Shown here: positions 1 to 8,137 of the stretch, piece after piece
How positions within the stretch are numbered: the stretch's first letter is position 1
How the letters are laid out: the number at the start of each line of letters is the position of its first letter
Assembly: GCF_002368295.1 (NCBI RefSeq)
Contig: NZ_AP018248.1
Span: 1,769,477-1,833,476, forward strand
Source of the DNA: Tolypothrix tenuis PCC 7101
Lineage (GTDB): Bacteria; Cyanobacteriota; Cyanobacteriia; Cyanobacteriales; Nostocaceae
DNA: 64,000 nucleotides
Reading direction: 5' to 3'
Position numbers and translations under genes: made by a program
The notes under the pieces: model-generated
What the model saw: only the letters and a program-made list of their open reading frames with translations
Database searches by the model: none
What the model was told of the DNA's origin: nothing

Positions 1-286
1 TTTAGAAGAACAGAAAGCCAATAAATTAAAGCGCCGTTTGGTAGGTTTACAGATGCAAGGCAGGAATATTGCCCGTCATGGTTACCAAGTATTATCTTCA
101 GGTAAAGTAGTAGGGGAAGTTACCAGTGGCACACTGTCGCCTACACTCGGTTATCCTGTTGCCTTAGCTTATGTACCTTCCCAGCTTGCAACTATTGGTC
201 AGCAACTGGAAGTAGAAATTCGCGGTAAAGCTTATCCAGCAGATGTAGTTAAACGTCCTTTTTATCGCTCAAAAAATCGGGGGTGA
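1..286 (+). CDS. gcvT: Glycine cleavage system T protein (aminomethyltransferase), C-terminal part
   Basis: This is the 3' end of a gene that starts before the window. The reading frame is open from base 2 to the TGA at 284-286. The residues match the C-terminal beta-barrel of GcvT (KRRLVGLQMQGRNIARHGY, then GEVTSGTLSP and an AYVP segment). GcvT moves the methylene group from the aminomethyl-lipoyl H protein to tetrahydrofolate and releases ammonia. It is followed on the same strand by gcvH and gcvP, which supports the call. Most of the protein, including the folate-binding core, lies outside the window. Confidence 0.9.
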   Translation, partial: LEEQKANKLKRRLVGLQMQGRNIARHGYQVLSSGKVVGEVTSGTLSPTLGYPVALAYVPSQLATIGQQLEVEIRGKAYPADVVKRPFYRSKNRG

Positions 287-287
287 A

Positions 288-372
288 AGGGCATAGGGCA
301 TAGGGCATGGGGCATTGGTAATAGGTAATGGGTAATAGGTAATGGGTAATGGGTAATAGGTAATGGGTAATC
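288..372. repeat. Tandem heptanucleotide repeats between gcvT and gcvH
   Basis: Degenerate 7-bp units (GGGCATA, then GGTAATG/GGTAATA) are repeated about a dozen times. This is the short tandemly repeated repetitive (STRR) type known from heterocystous cyanobacteria. No ORF or terminator is visible in it. Confidence 0.85.
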
Positions 373-546
373 TGAAATATCCCCCTTATCCTCCTCATCT
401 ACCTCATCCCCCAATCACCAGTCCCCAATCCCTTTTTCAAAAATAATCTGTTGTGAATTAGTAAATCTACAGTATGGTTAATTACCAGATATGCCTTGGA
501 ATCATGTATTAGCCATAATGTTTTTGATGTGGAGGGGTCAGTAAAT

Positions 547-936
547 ATGTCTTTTGAATATCCTCAGGATTTAAAATACCTGGATACTCATGAATACGTA
601 CGCTTAGAGGGCGAAATTGCTACCATTGGTATTACTGAGTTTGCTGTCGATCAATTAGGTGATGTCGTATTCTTGGAATTGCCAGAAGTTGGCGATGCTA
701 TTACCAAAGGTGATACCTTTGGCTCGATTGAATCAGTCAAAGCTGTAGAAGACCTGAATGCACCAGTTACCGGCACAGTTATAGAACGCAATGATGATTT
801 GATTGATTCTCCAGAACAGGTGGCTGAAGACCCTTACGGCGAGGCTTGGTTAGTCAAAGTTCGGGTCAACGATCCTGATGAGGTTCATGATGCTTTAAAT
901 GCAGATGAATATCGCGCCCAGGTAGAAGGGGAATAG
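547..936 (+). CDS. gcvH: Glycine cleavage system H protein
   Basis: GcvH is the lipoyl carrier of the glycine decarboxylase complex and shuttles the aminomethyl intermediate between the P, T and L proteins. The 129-residue protein has the usual family length. The lipoyl-attachment motif is ESVKAVEDL with Lys65 as the modified residue, followed by the NAPVTG turn and a C-terminal DPYGEAWLVKV segment. The frame is open further upstream, to 496, but the ATG at 547 follows a clear GGAGG ribosome-binding site at 531-535 and gives the expected N-terminus (MSFEYPQDLKYLDTHEYV). It sits between gcvT and gcvP, separated from each by heptamer repeats. Confidence 0.96.
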   Translation: MSFEYPQDLKYLDTHEYVRLEGEIATIGITEFAVDQLGDVVFLELPEVGDAITKGDTFGSIESVKAVEDLNAPVTGTVIERNDDLIDSPEQVAEDPYGEAWLVKVRVNDPDEVHDALNADEYRAQVEGE

Positions 937-944
937 TGGGGATT

Positions 945-1095
945 GGGGATTGGGGAACTCGGGGCCCCCTCTGGGGATAAGGGGTAATGGGGATTGGGGA
1001 TGAGGAAGATGAGGGGGATAAGGGGATATTTCCGATTACCCATTATCAATTACCTATTACCAATGCCCAATTCCCCATGCCCCATGCCCAATTCC
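945..1095. repeat. Heptamer-rich spacer between gcvH and gcvP
   Basis: GGGGATT-type units on this strand are followed by CCCCATG/CCCAATT-type units, which are their approximate complement. The spacer could therefore fold into a weak long hairpin. It lies inside the gcv gene group. Confidence 0.7.
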
Positions 1096-1163
1096 CAATT
1101 CCCCCAACTTATTTACATTAGTTATTGCAAAATATTAAATAGTAATATCGGGAGAGCAATTTA

Positions 1164-4064
1164 GTGGTAAGCTACGCCCCTATTCCTAAGTCTAGCGATC
1201 GCCAAATCGCGACTGAAGGGAAACAAAATTTAGATAATTTTAGAAAAAGGCATATTGGGCCTAACTCTGATGATATCGAGCAAATGCTTGGTGTCTTAGG
1301 CCTTCCCAGTCTAGATGTGCTGATAAACAAAACTGTGCCCCAAGCTATTCGTTTGCAAGGGGCATTAAATTTACCAGAGGCGCAGACTGAGTACGCAGCC
1401 CTGGCAAAATTAAAACAAATTGCTGAGAAAAATCAGGTTTTTCGCTCATTTATTGGGATGGGATATTACGATTGCATCACGCCTGCGGTGATTGCGCGTA
1501 ATATTCTGGAAAATCCTGGTTGGTATACTGCCTATACTCCCTATCAGCCAGAAATTGCCCAAGGGCGCTTGGAAGCGCTGCTGAATTTCCAAACGATGAT
1601 TATTGATTTAACGGGTTTGGAAATTGCTAATGCTTCGTTACTCGATGAAGCTACAGCCGCAGCAGAGGCAATGAGTTTGAGCTACGGTGTTTGTAAAAAT
1701 AAGGCAAATACCTATTTTGTCTCCCGTGATTGTCATCCTCAAACTATCGATGTGCTGCAAACACGGGCTGAACCTTTGGGGATAAATATTATTATTGGCG
1801 ATCATCAAACCTTTGATTTTGAAAAACCAATTTTTGGGGCGATTCTCCAATACCCGGCTAGCGATGGCACAATTTACGACTACCGCGCTTTTATCGAAAA
1901 AGCCCATGCTAACGGTGCATTGGTGACGGTAGCAGCTGATCCTCTCAGCTTAACTTTGCTGACACCTCCGGGTGAATTTGGTGCTGATATTGCTATTGGT
2001 AGTACTCAGCGTTTTGGTATTCCTTTGGGATTTGGCGGGCCTCATGCGGCTTACATGGCAACCAAAGAAGAGTATAAGCGGCAGGTGCCAGGGCGAATAG
2101 TTGGTGTATCCAAAGATGCCCAAGGAAAGCCTGCATTGCGCCTGGCTTTACAAACCCGCGAACAACATATTCGCCGGGAAAAAGCTACGAGTAATATTTG
2201 TACTGCCCAAGTTCTGTTAGCTGTGATGGCGAGTATGTACGCAGTCTATCACGGGCCAGATGGACTGAAGGCGATCGCAGAAAATATCCACAACCTCACG
2301 GGAATTTTGGCAGATGGCTTAAAACGTCTGGGTTACAAAATTAGTTCTGAATCTTTCTTTGATACCTTGCAGGTAGAGTTAGGAACACACAGCCTAGAAA
2401 AAATTCTGGAAGGTTGCCAAGAACATAATATTAACCTGCGAATTTTTGATGAGACTGCTGTGGGTATCTCTTTAGATGAGACAACTACAGTAGATGACGT
2501 TCAAGATTTGTTAGAAATCTTTGCTTTGGGTAAAGAACTATCTTTTACCATCGCCGAACTAACTGCTGCGCCGCTTCCTCTATCCCGCAGTAGCAGTTAC
2601 CTCACTCATCCTGTATTTAACCGCTATCACTCGGAAACTGAGTTATTACGTTATCTACACAAACTAGAAAGTAAGGATTTGTCTTTAACGACATCGATGA
2701 TTCCCTTGGGGTCATGCACGATGAAGTTAAATGCCACATCAGAGATGATACCAGTCACCTGGGCAGAATTTGGCAAGATTCATCCTTTTGCACCACCCTC
2801 GCAAACACGGGGTTATCAAATCCTCTTCCAGCAACTTGAAGCTTGGTTAGCAGAAATTACTGGATTTGCAGGAATTTCGCTGCAACCAAATGCAGGTTCC
2901 CAAGGCGAATACGCGGGGCTGTTGGTGATTCGTCACTATCACGCCAGCCGCAACGAAGGACACCGCAATGTCTGCTTAATTCCTACCTCCGCACATGGCA
3001 CAAACCCTGCTAGTGCGGTGATGTGTGGCATGAAAGTTGTCGCCGTCGCTTGCGACGCAGACGGTAATATTGATATTGCTGACCTCAAGGCAAAAGCAGA
3101 GAAGCATAGTCATGAACTCGCTGCTTTGATGGTGACATATCCCTCAACTCATGGGGTGTTCGAGGAAGCAATTCAAGAAATCTGTGAGATTGTCCATAAG
3201 CATGGCGGACAAGTTTACATGGATGGCGCGAATATGAACGCCCAAGTTGGAATTTGCCGTCCGGGTGATATTGGCGCTGATGTCTGTCACCTAAACTTAC
3301 ACAAAACCTTCTGTATCCCTCATGGTGGCGGCGGCCCAGGTATGGGGCCCATTGGGGTAGCTTCCCATCTTGTCCCCTTCCTTCCTGGACATCCTGTTAT
3401 CTCCCTCAATAAAACTCAGCACTCTCAGGGTGCTGTGGCGGCTGCGCCTTGGGGAAGTGCCAGTATTTTGGTGATTTCCTGGATGTATATTGCGATGATG
3501 GGAGCAGATGGATTGACAGAAGCCACCAAAGTGGCAATTCTCAACGCTAACTATATAGCCAAGAGACTTGAGGAATATTATCCCGTTTTATACAAAGGGA
3601 AAAATGGCCTAGTTGCCCATGAATGTATTTTAGATTTGCGATCGCTCAAAAAATCTGCGGCTATCGAAATTGATGATGTTGCCAAACGGCTAATGGACTA
3701 CGGCTTCCATGCGCCGACTGTCTCCTGGCCTGTGGCAGGTACAATCATGGTGGAACCCACAGAAAGCGAATCAAAAGCAGAATTGGATCGTTTTTGTGAG
3801 GCTTTGATTTCTATTCGCCAAGAAATTGCCGAAATTGAAAATGGCAAGATGGATGCTCAAGATAATCTCTTGAAAAATGCACCCCATACTGTTGAAAGTT
3901 TAATTACTGGAGAATGGCATCATTCTTATTCTCGAGAACAAGCAGCCTACCCTGCACCTTGGACAAGAGAACATAAATTCTGGCCTGCTGTTGGGCGCAT
4001 TGACGCTGCATTTGGCGACAGAAATTTTGTTTGTTCTTGTCTGCCAATGGATGCTTATTCCTAG
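1164..4064 (+). CDS. gcvP: Glycine dehydrogenase (decarboxylating), P protein
   Basis: GcvP is the PLP-dependent P protein, which decarboxylates glycine and loads the aminomethyl group onto GcvH. At 966 residues it is the long homodimeric form, with the two half-domains fused (alpha-alpha2 type). The PLP-binding lysine is in HLNLHKTFCIPHGGGGPG, at Lys714. The N-terminal half carries RHIGPNSDDIEQML and the FIGMGYYDC segment typical of the family. The start is GTG at 1164, with a GGGAGAG ribosome-binding site about 9 bases upstream. In cyanobacteria this complex contributes to photorespiratory 2-phosphoglycolate metabolism. A strong terminator follows at 4098. Confidence 0.97.
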   Translation: MVSYAPIPKSSDRQIATEGKQNLDNFRKRHIGPNSDDIEQMLGVLGLPSLDVLINKTVPQAIRLQGALNLPEAQTEYAALAKLKQIAEKNQVFRSFIGMGYYDCITPAVIARNILENPGWYTAYTPYQPEIAQGRLEALLNFQTMIIDLTGLEIANASLLDEATAAAEAMSLSYGVCKNKANTYFVSRDCHPQTIDVLQTRAEPLGINIIIGDHQTFDFEKPIFGAILQYPASDGTIYDYRAFIEKAHANGALVTVAADPLSLTLLTPPGEFGADIAIGSTQRFGIPLGFGGPHAAYMATKEEYKRQVPGRIVGVSKDAQGKPALRLALQTREQHIRREKATSNICTAQVLLAVMASMYAVYHGPDGLKAIAENIHNLTGILADGLKRLGYKISSESFFDTLQVELGTHSLEKILEGCQEHNINLRIFDETAVGISLDETTTVDDVQDLLEIFALGKELSFTIAELTAAPLPLSRSSSYLTHPVFNRYHSETELLRYLHKLESKDLSLTTSMIPLGSCTMKLNATSEMIPVTWAEFGKIHPFAPPSQTRGYQILFQQLEAWLAEITGFAGISLQPNAGSQGEYAGLLVIRHYHASRNEGHRNVCLIPTSAHGTNPASAVMCGMKVVAVACDADGNIDIADLKAKAEKHSHELAALMVTYPSTHGVFEEAIQEICEIVHKHGGQVYMDGANMNAQVGICRPGDIGADVCHLNLHKTFCIPHGGGGPGMGPIGVASHLVPFLPGHPVISLNKTQHSQGAVAAAPWGSASILVISWMYIAMMGADGLTEATKVAILNANYIAKRLEEYYPVLYKGKNGLVAHECILDLRSLKKSAAIEIDDVAKRLMDYGFHAPTVSWPVAGTIMVEPTESESKAELDRFCEALISIRQEIAEIENGKMDAQDNLLKNAPHTVESLITGEWHHSYSREQAAYPAPWTREHKFWPAVGRIDAAFGDRNFVCSCLPMDAYS

Positions 4065-4097
4065 CAATCGCTGCTGTTAAAAATTAATCATTAAATC

Positions 4098-4138
4098 TCA
4101 CGCAAAGGCGCAAAGTCTTTGCGTGATTTTTTATTTTT
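4098..4138 (+). terminator. Rho-independent terminator after gcvP
   Basis: A perfect 10-bp stem (TCACGCAAAG / CTTTGCGTGA) with a 9-base loop is followed by a T-rich run. It lies 34 bases past the gcvP stop. Confidence 0.85.
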
Positions 4139-4143
4139 GCATG

Positions 4144-4279
4144 AATACCAATTTGAAAAAAGAACGCGACAGATGAGTAGGGGCACGGCACCAGTAAGAT
4201 ATTTTATATGCCAAAAGATTGCGAATGCCGTGCCCTTACAGAGAATTTATCTGTCGCAAATATTATTTGAATTAGTATT
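4144..4279. repeat. MITE-like inverted-repeat element
   Basis: This 136-bp segment has imperfect terminal inverted repeats (AATACCAATTTGAA at the left; AATACTAATTCAA read inward from the right). Inside them a second stem pairs GCGACAGAT and GGCACGGCA with their complements. There is no ORF. A half-site resembling its end (AATACCAATTCAAA) recurs near 21878. Confidence 0.6.
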
Positions 4280-4335
4280 ACCCTTTCACTTTTAAAACTA
4301 CTATTCTTTGTATTATTAATAATTATGTTATAATT

Positions 4336-5601
4336 TCACACTAAAGGTAGAAGAATTTGAAAATTTGACCCCTGCCCGACTACACTAGAAACGTTAATTT
4401 GTCCTCCATGAGCTACTACTATTTGTTGAGCGATCGCTAATCCTAATCCAAACCCACCAGTTTTACGGGAACGCTCCTTACTCACGCGGTAAAATCGCTC
4501 AAATATATGGGCTAAATCACTTTGTGAAATACCAATACCATTATCTGCAATTGCAATCACAGCTAGATGATGTTGTGTAAACAACTGTAATTTAACTTCA
4601 CCACCAGCAGGAGTATATTTACAAGCATTATTCATTAAATTAGTTATAGCTTGACGCAGTAATTCAGCATTTCCATAAATATTTACACGCTCTCTATTTA
4701 GTTCGCTTTTAAAATTTAGATGCTGTGCAATCTCATGTTTCGCATAATCATCAATTAACTGCTGTACTAAATTTTTTAAATCAAATTTTTGTAAATTTTC
4801 TTCAGATAATCTACCTTCATGACGGGCTAAAAATAGTAAATTATCTACCAAGTTACTCATTGACTTGGCAATATCAACTATTTTTTGAAAGCGTTGCCGT
4901 TGTGCTTCTAAATTATGAGTAGTAGACAATGAACCATACTGAGCATTACTAATTAGTGCAGCTAAAGGAGAACGCAGTTCATGGGAAGCATCTGCAGTAA
5001 ATCGCATCAGTTGCGAGTAACTGTGGAGAATTGGTTGCATGGCTAATCCTCCCAACCACCAACCTGTTAGTGCAATGACTCCTAAAGTTGTTGGTACTGC
5101 AATAGATAAAACTAACCGTAACTGAGCCAGATTCTCTTCCATTGCTGTCATTGGTATTGCTGCTTGTAAATAACCAATTAACAATCCATTTTGGTAAACA
5201 GGCAAAGTTACTTGACGCAGCCAAATGTGAGCATTTTCAGTTTCTAATGTATGGAAACCATTCGCGATCGGTATTTGTTGTTTTGGCAGATCTCCAAAAA
5301 ATTGTACTAATTGCTTTTGCTCATCATACCAACGCACATAAACAAATTGGCTATCTGGTGGTAGTTGTGCCCGACTTCCTAATAAGGGGACATTTTCTAA
5401 ATCTACTTTCTGTTGCTGATTATTAAATTTATATTTAACATTAGCTGCCATTACTGTGGTTTTTTTATAAATTAATCTATCAAGTTCCTCTAGTTCATCT
5501 TTAACCTCCATAGAATAAACTATCGCCGCAAATGCTATTAAAATACTCCCCATCGCCAGGGTAAACCAAGTTGCAATATTGCGACGGCTACGATTAAACA
5601 T
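4336..5601 (-). CDS. Two-component sensor histidine kinase, RppB/NrsS-like
   Basis: This 421-residue membrane histidine kinase has a transmembrane segment at about 10-30, an extracytoplasmic loop of about 130 residues and a second segment at about 162-184. Next come the H-box FTADASHELRSPLAAL (His207), an N-box (NNACKYTP), G1 (IADNGIGIS) and G2 (FGLGLAIAQQ), all intact. The N-terminal sequence (MFNRSRRNIATWFTLAMGS) resembles the cyanobacterial RppB/NrsS group, which senses redox or metal conditions. It lies 44 bases downstream of its probable partner regulator on the same strand, so the two are likely cotranscribed. The signal is not readable from the sequence. Confidence 0.88.
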   Translation of the reverse strand: MFNRSRRNIATWFTLAMGSILIAFAAIVYSMEVKDELEELDRLIYKKTTVMAANVKYKFNNQQQKVDLENVPLLGSRAQLPPDSQFVYVRWYDEQKQLVQFFGDLPKQQIPIANGFHTLETENAHIWLRQVTLPVYQNGLLIGYLQAAIPMTAMEENLAQLRLVLSIAVPTTLGVIALTGWWLGGLAMQPILHSYSQLMRFTADASHELRSPLAALISNAQYGSLSTTHNLEAQRQRFQKIVDIAKSMSNLVDNLLFLARHEGRLSEENLQKFDLKNLVQQLIDDYAKHEIAQHLNFKSELNRERVNIYGNAELLRQAITNLMNNACKYTPAGGEVKLQLFTQHHLAVIAIADNGIGISQSDLAHIFERFYRVSKERSRKTGGFGLGLAIAQQIVVAHGGQINVSSVVGQGSNFQILLPLV

Positions 5602-5645
5602 AATTGAAATTGGGCATTAGCGAAAAGGCAGATAATAATATTTTT

Positions 5646-6332
5646 TTAACCTATTACTGTTTCAGGCGATTTTAAACTGTATCCCATACCGTAAACAGTT
5701 TTAATCCAATCTCCTGCACCAATGATTTGTAACCTATGCCGCAATTTACGTACTAGCACAGTTAAAGCATTACTTTCTGGCTCTGCACCCCATTCCCATA
5801 ATGCTTGTTCAAGTTGATCACGGGTTAAAATTTGATTGGGATGTCGCATTAAATATTCTAGTAATTGGGCTTCGCGGTGAGATAATTCCACTGTCTTAGA
5901 ACCGCGCTCCAGAATTAAGCTATTTAAATGTAATTGTAAATCTGACACAGATAGCGAATCTCCTTGCCAAGAAGGAATTCTTCTTCCTAATGCACGTACT
6001 CGCGCCAATAACTCGATTAAATCTGCTGGTTTAACCAAATAATCATCGGCTCCTGCATCTAAACCCATGACTTTATCAACTGTAGTATCCTTAGCTGTAA
6101 GCATGAGTACAGGTGCATTTTTACCAGCACGCCGATACTGTTGGCAAAGACTCAAACCGCTAACATTTGGTAACATCCAATCTAAAATTAATAAGTCATA
6201 ATCTTTGTTCGCTAATAACCACTGAGCTGTTTCGCCATCTTCAACACCATCAACGGTATATCCAGCTTCGGTTAAAATCCCTTGTAATGGTTCTAACTGT
6301 TCAAGGTCATCTTCTACAAGTAAGATTCGCAT
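5646..6332 (-). CDS. OmpR-family response regulator, RppA/NrsR-like
   Basis: This 228-residue regulator has an N-terminal receiver with the acidic pair at residues 8-9, the phospho-acceptor Asp51 (LLILDWMLP) and the conserved lysine in DDYLVKPAD. The C-terminal half is a winged-helix OmpR/PhoB-type DNA-binding domain (LSHREAQLLEYLMRHP, then VLVRKLRHRL and TVYGMGYSL). It is the promoter-proximal gene of a two-gene unit with the histidine kinase at 4336-5601. The gap upstream (6333-6719) contains a palindrome and a mobile-element-like insertion, which may separate it from older regulatory DNA. Confidence 0.92.
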   Translation of the reverse strand: MRILLVEDDLEQLEPLQGILTEAGYTVDGVEDGETAQWLLANKDYDLLILDWMLPNVSGLSLCQQYRRAGKNAPVLMLTAKDTTVDKVMGLDAGADDYLVKPADLIELLARVRALGRRIPSWQGDSLSVSDLQLHLNSLILERGSKTVELSHREAQLLEYLMRHPNQILTRDQLEQALWEWGAEPESNALTVLVRKLRHRLQIIGAGDWIKTVYGMGYSLKSPETVIG

Positions 6333-6465
6333 ATATCCGTCGGTTGAAATCTATTTATGTCAATTTCTTCTCAGAAAATCTTAAAAAAGTCTCGGGCTAT
6401 TCACATCTTCCGATGGTGATAAAGTAGATTCATTCTTAATGTTGATATTTAATGTTAAGGACACT

Positions 6466-6492
6466 GATGCTTTACGCTGTCGCTAACGCATC
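6466..6492. repeat. REP-like palindrome, copy 1
   Basis: This is a GATGCGTTA...TAACGCATC-type hairpin with one mismatch in the left arm. It shares the stem and about 60 bp of right-hand flank with the copy at 23631, and the stem alone with the copy at 10686. Confidence 0.75.
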
Positions 6493-6527
6493 CTACTAAG
6501 TCAAATTCAAAAATAAAATATGAGTTC

Positions 6528-6637
6528 CAATATTGCTCGGTTAAGGATTTTCAAATTGGAATTTGGTAAGGGTAAAAGGTGAAAGGTTTTTTCTTGGCCT
6601 TTTTCCTTACCCTTTTACCCTTAAGAAACAAGTATTG
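6528..6637. mobile_element. MITE-like element, family member A (110 bp)
   Basis: The termini are inverted repeats: CAATATTGCTCGGTTAA at the left, and TTAAGAAACAAGTATTG at the right. The interior is a purine-rich arm (GGTAAAAGGTGAAAGG) facing a complementary pyrimidine-rich arm. A perfect 10-bp direct repeat ATATGAGTTC flanks it (6518-6527 and 6638-6647), as expected of a target-site duplication. Related elements lie at 24698-24823 and 51080-51205. There is no ORF, so movement would need a transposase in trans. Confidence 0.75.
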
Positions 6638-6719
6638 ATATGAGTTCTATATACGCAATATAAAGTGGCTGAGAAAAATTAGATTTGGTGTTGATTCAAT
6701 TTAATTTTTAAATGTAAAA

Positions 6720-7307
6720 ATGCCTAGATTTAAAGTCAGATATTTACTAGTTATACTAACTTTGGTCATGATTGGTATTGCTTTTTGGTTGTTTAGTGGT
6801 GTAACAACCAAACAATTATTGCGGCGCAGCTATGGAACAGTAGATCAACTAGAAGCTGATACTAGACCACAAGTGGATTTAAAGTTAAATTTAACAGTAG
6901 TTGCGACAGAAATTGACAAAGAGCCAAGTTTTACTCAGGTTGAAGTCAAAACAGAATCCTCTAATTATAAAAAATTAGAATTTGAATTTTCACATCAAGC
7001 ATTAACGCCAGAAGAAGCCATAATTGCACAAGAACTGGGTTTAGCTAATTCATCAGCTAAAAAGTTTAACGGTAAGAAGCAAATTTTGATAGAACTACCA
7101 GTTATTTTGCGAGTTATGAAAGCTGAAATTGATCGAGCGAACAATTTAACTGAGATTGAAGTCAGTACTACTAATTCTATCCTTACCAAATTTAACTTAG
7201 AGTTTAACTCTATAGATATTGACCAAGTAGAGGCAATGATTGCCCAAGAATTAGGATTATCTTTAGCAGAAGTTAAAAAATTGATCCGCTATCGAATTAA
7301 AAAATAA
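6720..7307 (+). CDS. Membrane-anchored hypothetical protein with an internal duplication
   Basis: I do not recognise this 195-residue protein. It has one N-terminal transmembrane segment (about 8-26) followed by a soluble, Lys/Glu-rich region that would lie outside the cytoplasm. Two segments look like a duplication: EAIIAQELGLANSSAKKF in the middle and EAMIAQELGLSLAEVKKLI near the C-terminus. Each is preceded by a beta-rich stretch (KLEFEFS; KFNLEFNS). A start at ATG 6720 is used. No operon partner is evident. Confidence 0.7.
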   Translation: MPRFKVRYLLVILTLVMIGIAFWLFSGVTTKQLLRRSYGTVDQLEADTRPQVDLKLNLTVVATEIDKEPSFTQVEVKTESSNYKKLEFEFSHQALTPEEAIIAQELGLANSSAKKFNGKKQILIELPVILRVMKAEIDRANNLTEIEVSTTNSILTKFNLEFNSIDIDQVEAMIAQELGLSLAEVKKLIRYRIKK

Positions 7308-7401
7308 ATACCGACAAAGATGAAACAGCAGAGTTGTCTGTGTTCCCCTGCAAAAGATATTCCCCAAAGTTTTATGATGAATAAAACCAGTGCGATCGCT
7401 C

Positions 7402-7536
7402 ATGATGAATATTTTGATGTTGGATGACCTGCAACTGAATTTATCTACCAATTGGCAAGAATGGGTAACTGTCTTTGGATACTTAGGTTTAACAGCCGTT
7501 GTGATCTGGGGTGTGTTTACCGCACAGAAGAAATGA
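7402..7536 (+). CDS. Small single-span membrane protein (44 aa)
   Basis: This short ORF starts with tandem ATG codons and ends in TGA at 7534-7536. It encodes an N-terminal polar part (MLDDLQLNLSTNWQEW), one transmembrane helix (VTVFGYLGLTAVVIWGVF) and a short basic tail (TAQKK). Size and layout resemble the tiny subunits of cyanobacterial photosynthetic or NDH-1 complexes, but I cannot assign it to one. No strong ribosome-binding site is visible. It is convergent with the next gene, with only a few bases between them. Confidence 0.55.
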   Translation: MMNILMLDDLQLNLSTNWQEWVTVFGYLGLTAVVIWGVFTAQKK

Positions 7537-7539
7537 AAA

Positions 7540-7833
7540 CTACTTCTTGAAGAAATTGCATATCAGATTACCAGGGTCTTGAGGCGCAAATGGTACAGTA
7601 TCTCCATCTTGTAAAATTTTAACTTGAGTGCGGCAGTTATAAACTGTCATAGGCTTTTTCACACCATCCACACTAATGGCTGCTCTATATTCCCAGTAAT
7701 TTTTAGCGCTTCGTTGAATACTGAGAACGCAAATTTGATGTCCGTTGTAGTTTCTACATACAGATGCAGCGGCTGGAAAGGCTATTGACAAAGAAAGTAT
7801 CAATACCGCCAAAAGAGTTATGGATCTGCTCAT
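7540..7833 (-). CDS. Small secreted cysteine-containing protein
   Basis: This 97-residue protein has a typical signal peptide (hydrophobic core about residues 5-20, cleavage near AAA-S). The mature domain is about 75 residues with four cysteines (CRNY, ICVL, YNCR, LICN), consistent with two disulfides outside the cytoplasm. I do not recognise a family beyond a conserved small exported cyanobacterial protein. It is transcribed away from the NtcA box at 7976. Confidence 0.7.
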   Translation of the reverse strand: MSRSITLLAVLILSLSIAFPAAASVCRNYNGHQICVLSIQRSAKNYWEYRAAISVDGVKKPMTVYNCRTQVKILQDGDTVPFAPQDPGNLICNFFKK

Positions 7834-7975
7834 GCTGATCTCAAATGTTATTTGCGGGCAATCATATCACTTACCCAATACCTCGCCAAAAAGTCTTGAG
7901 ATTGAACAAGGCATATGTTTTGAAACTATGAGAATTCACGGTGATTTTTGTATCAAAACTAACATATTTTGCCTT

Positions 7976-7989
7976 GTATTGCAATTTAC
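7976..7989 (+). promoter_or_regulatory. NtcA-binding box (GTA-N8-TAC)
   Basis: The sequence GTATTGCAATTTAC is an exact match to the NtcA consensus GTAN8TAC. It lies 35-48 bp upstream of the inferred start of the transcript ending at 8102, close to the classical position near -41. Candidate -10 elements are TAGTAG (8015) and TAGAGT (8018). It could also influence the divergent gene at 7833, but the spacing fits the rightward transcript better. Confidence 0.65.
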
Positions 7990-8023
7990 GCATTGAAAAA
8001 ATGTATTTATTGAATAGTAGAGT

Positions 8024-8103
8024 GTTAATATGACCCTAAAAAATGCGATCCTCGTGAGTGGGAATAAAGATGAACGCCCCCGGTAATTACCGGGGGCTTT
8101 TTG
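8024..8103 (+). ncRNA. Candidate NtcA-controlled small RNA (NsiR4-like)
   Basis: This intergenic transcript of about 80 nt is inferred from three signals: an upstream NtcA box, a possible -10, and a strong Rho-independent terminator oriented rightwards. There is no credible ORF. The gene to the right is on the opposite strand, so the terminator is not explained by a neighbouring rightward gene. NsiR4 is a conserved cyanobacterial sRNA of about this length that is activated by NtcA and represses a glutamine-synthetase inactivating factor. Identity with NsiR4 is my inference from layout, not from an alignment. The 5' end is approximate. Confidence 0.55.
8076..8102 (+). terminator. Rho-independent terminator of the candidate sRNA
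   Basis: A perfect GCCCCCGG stem pairs with CCGGGGGC (GCCCCCGGTAATTACCGGGGGC overall), followed by TTTTT. The T-run is on the right only, which fixes the direction. Confidence 0.85.
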
Positions 8104-8137
8104 TTTGCTTGTGCAAAAGCGCTACATTGAACCCAAT

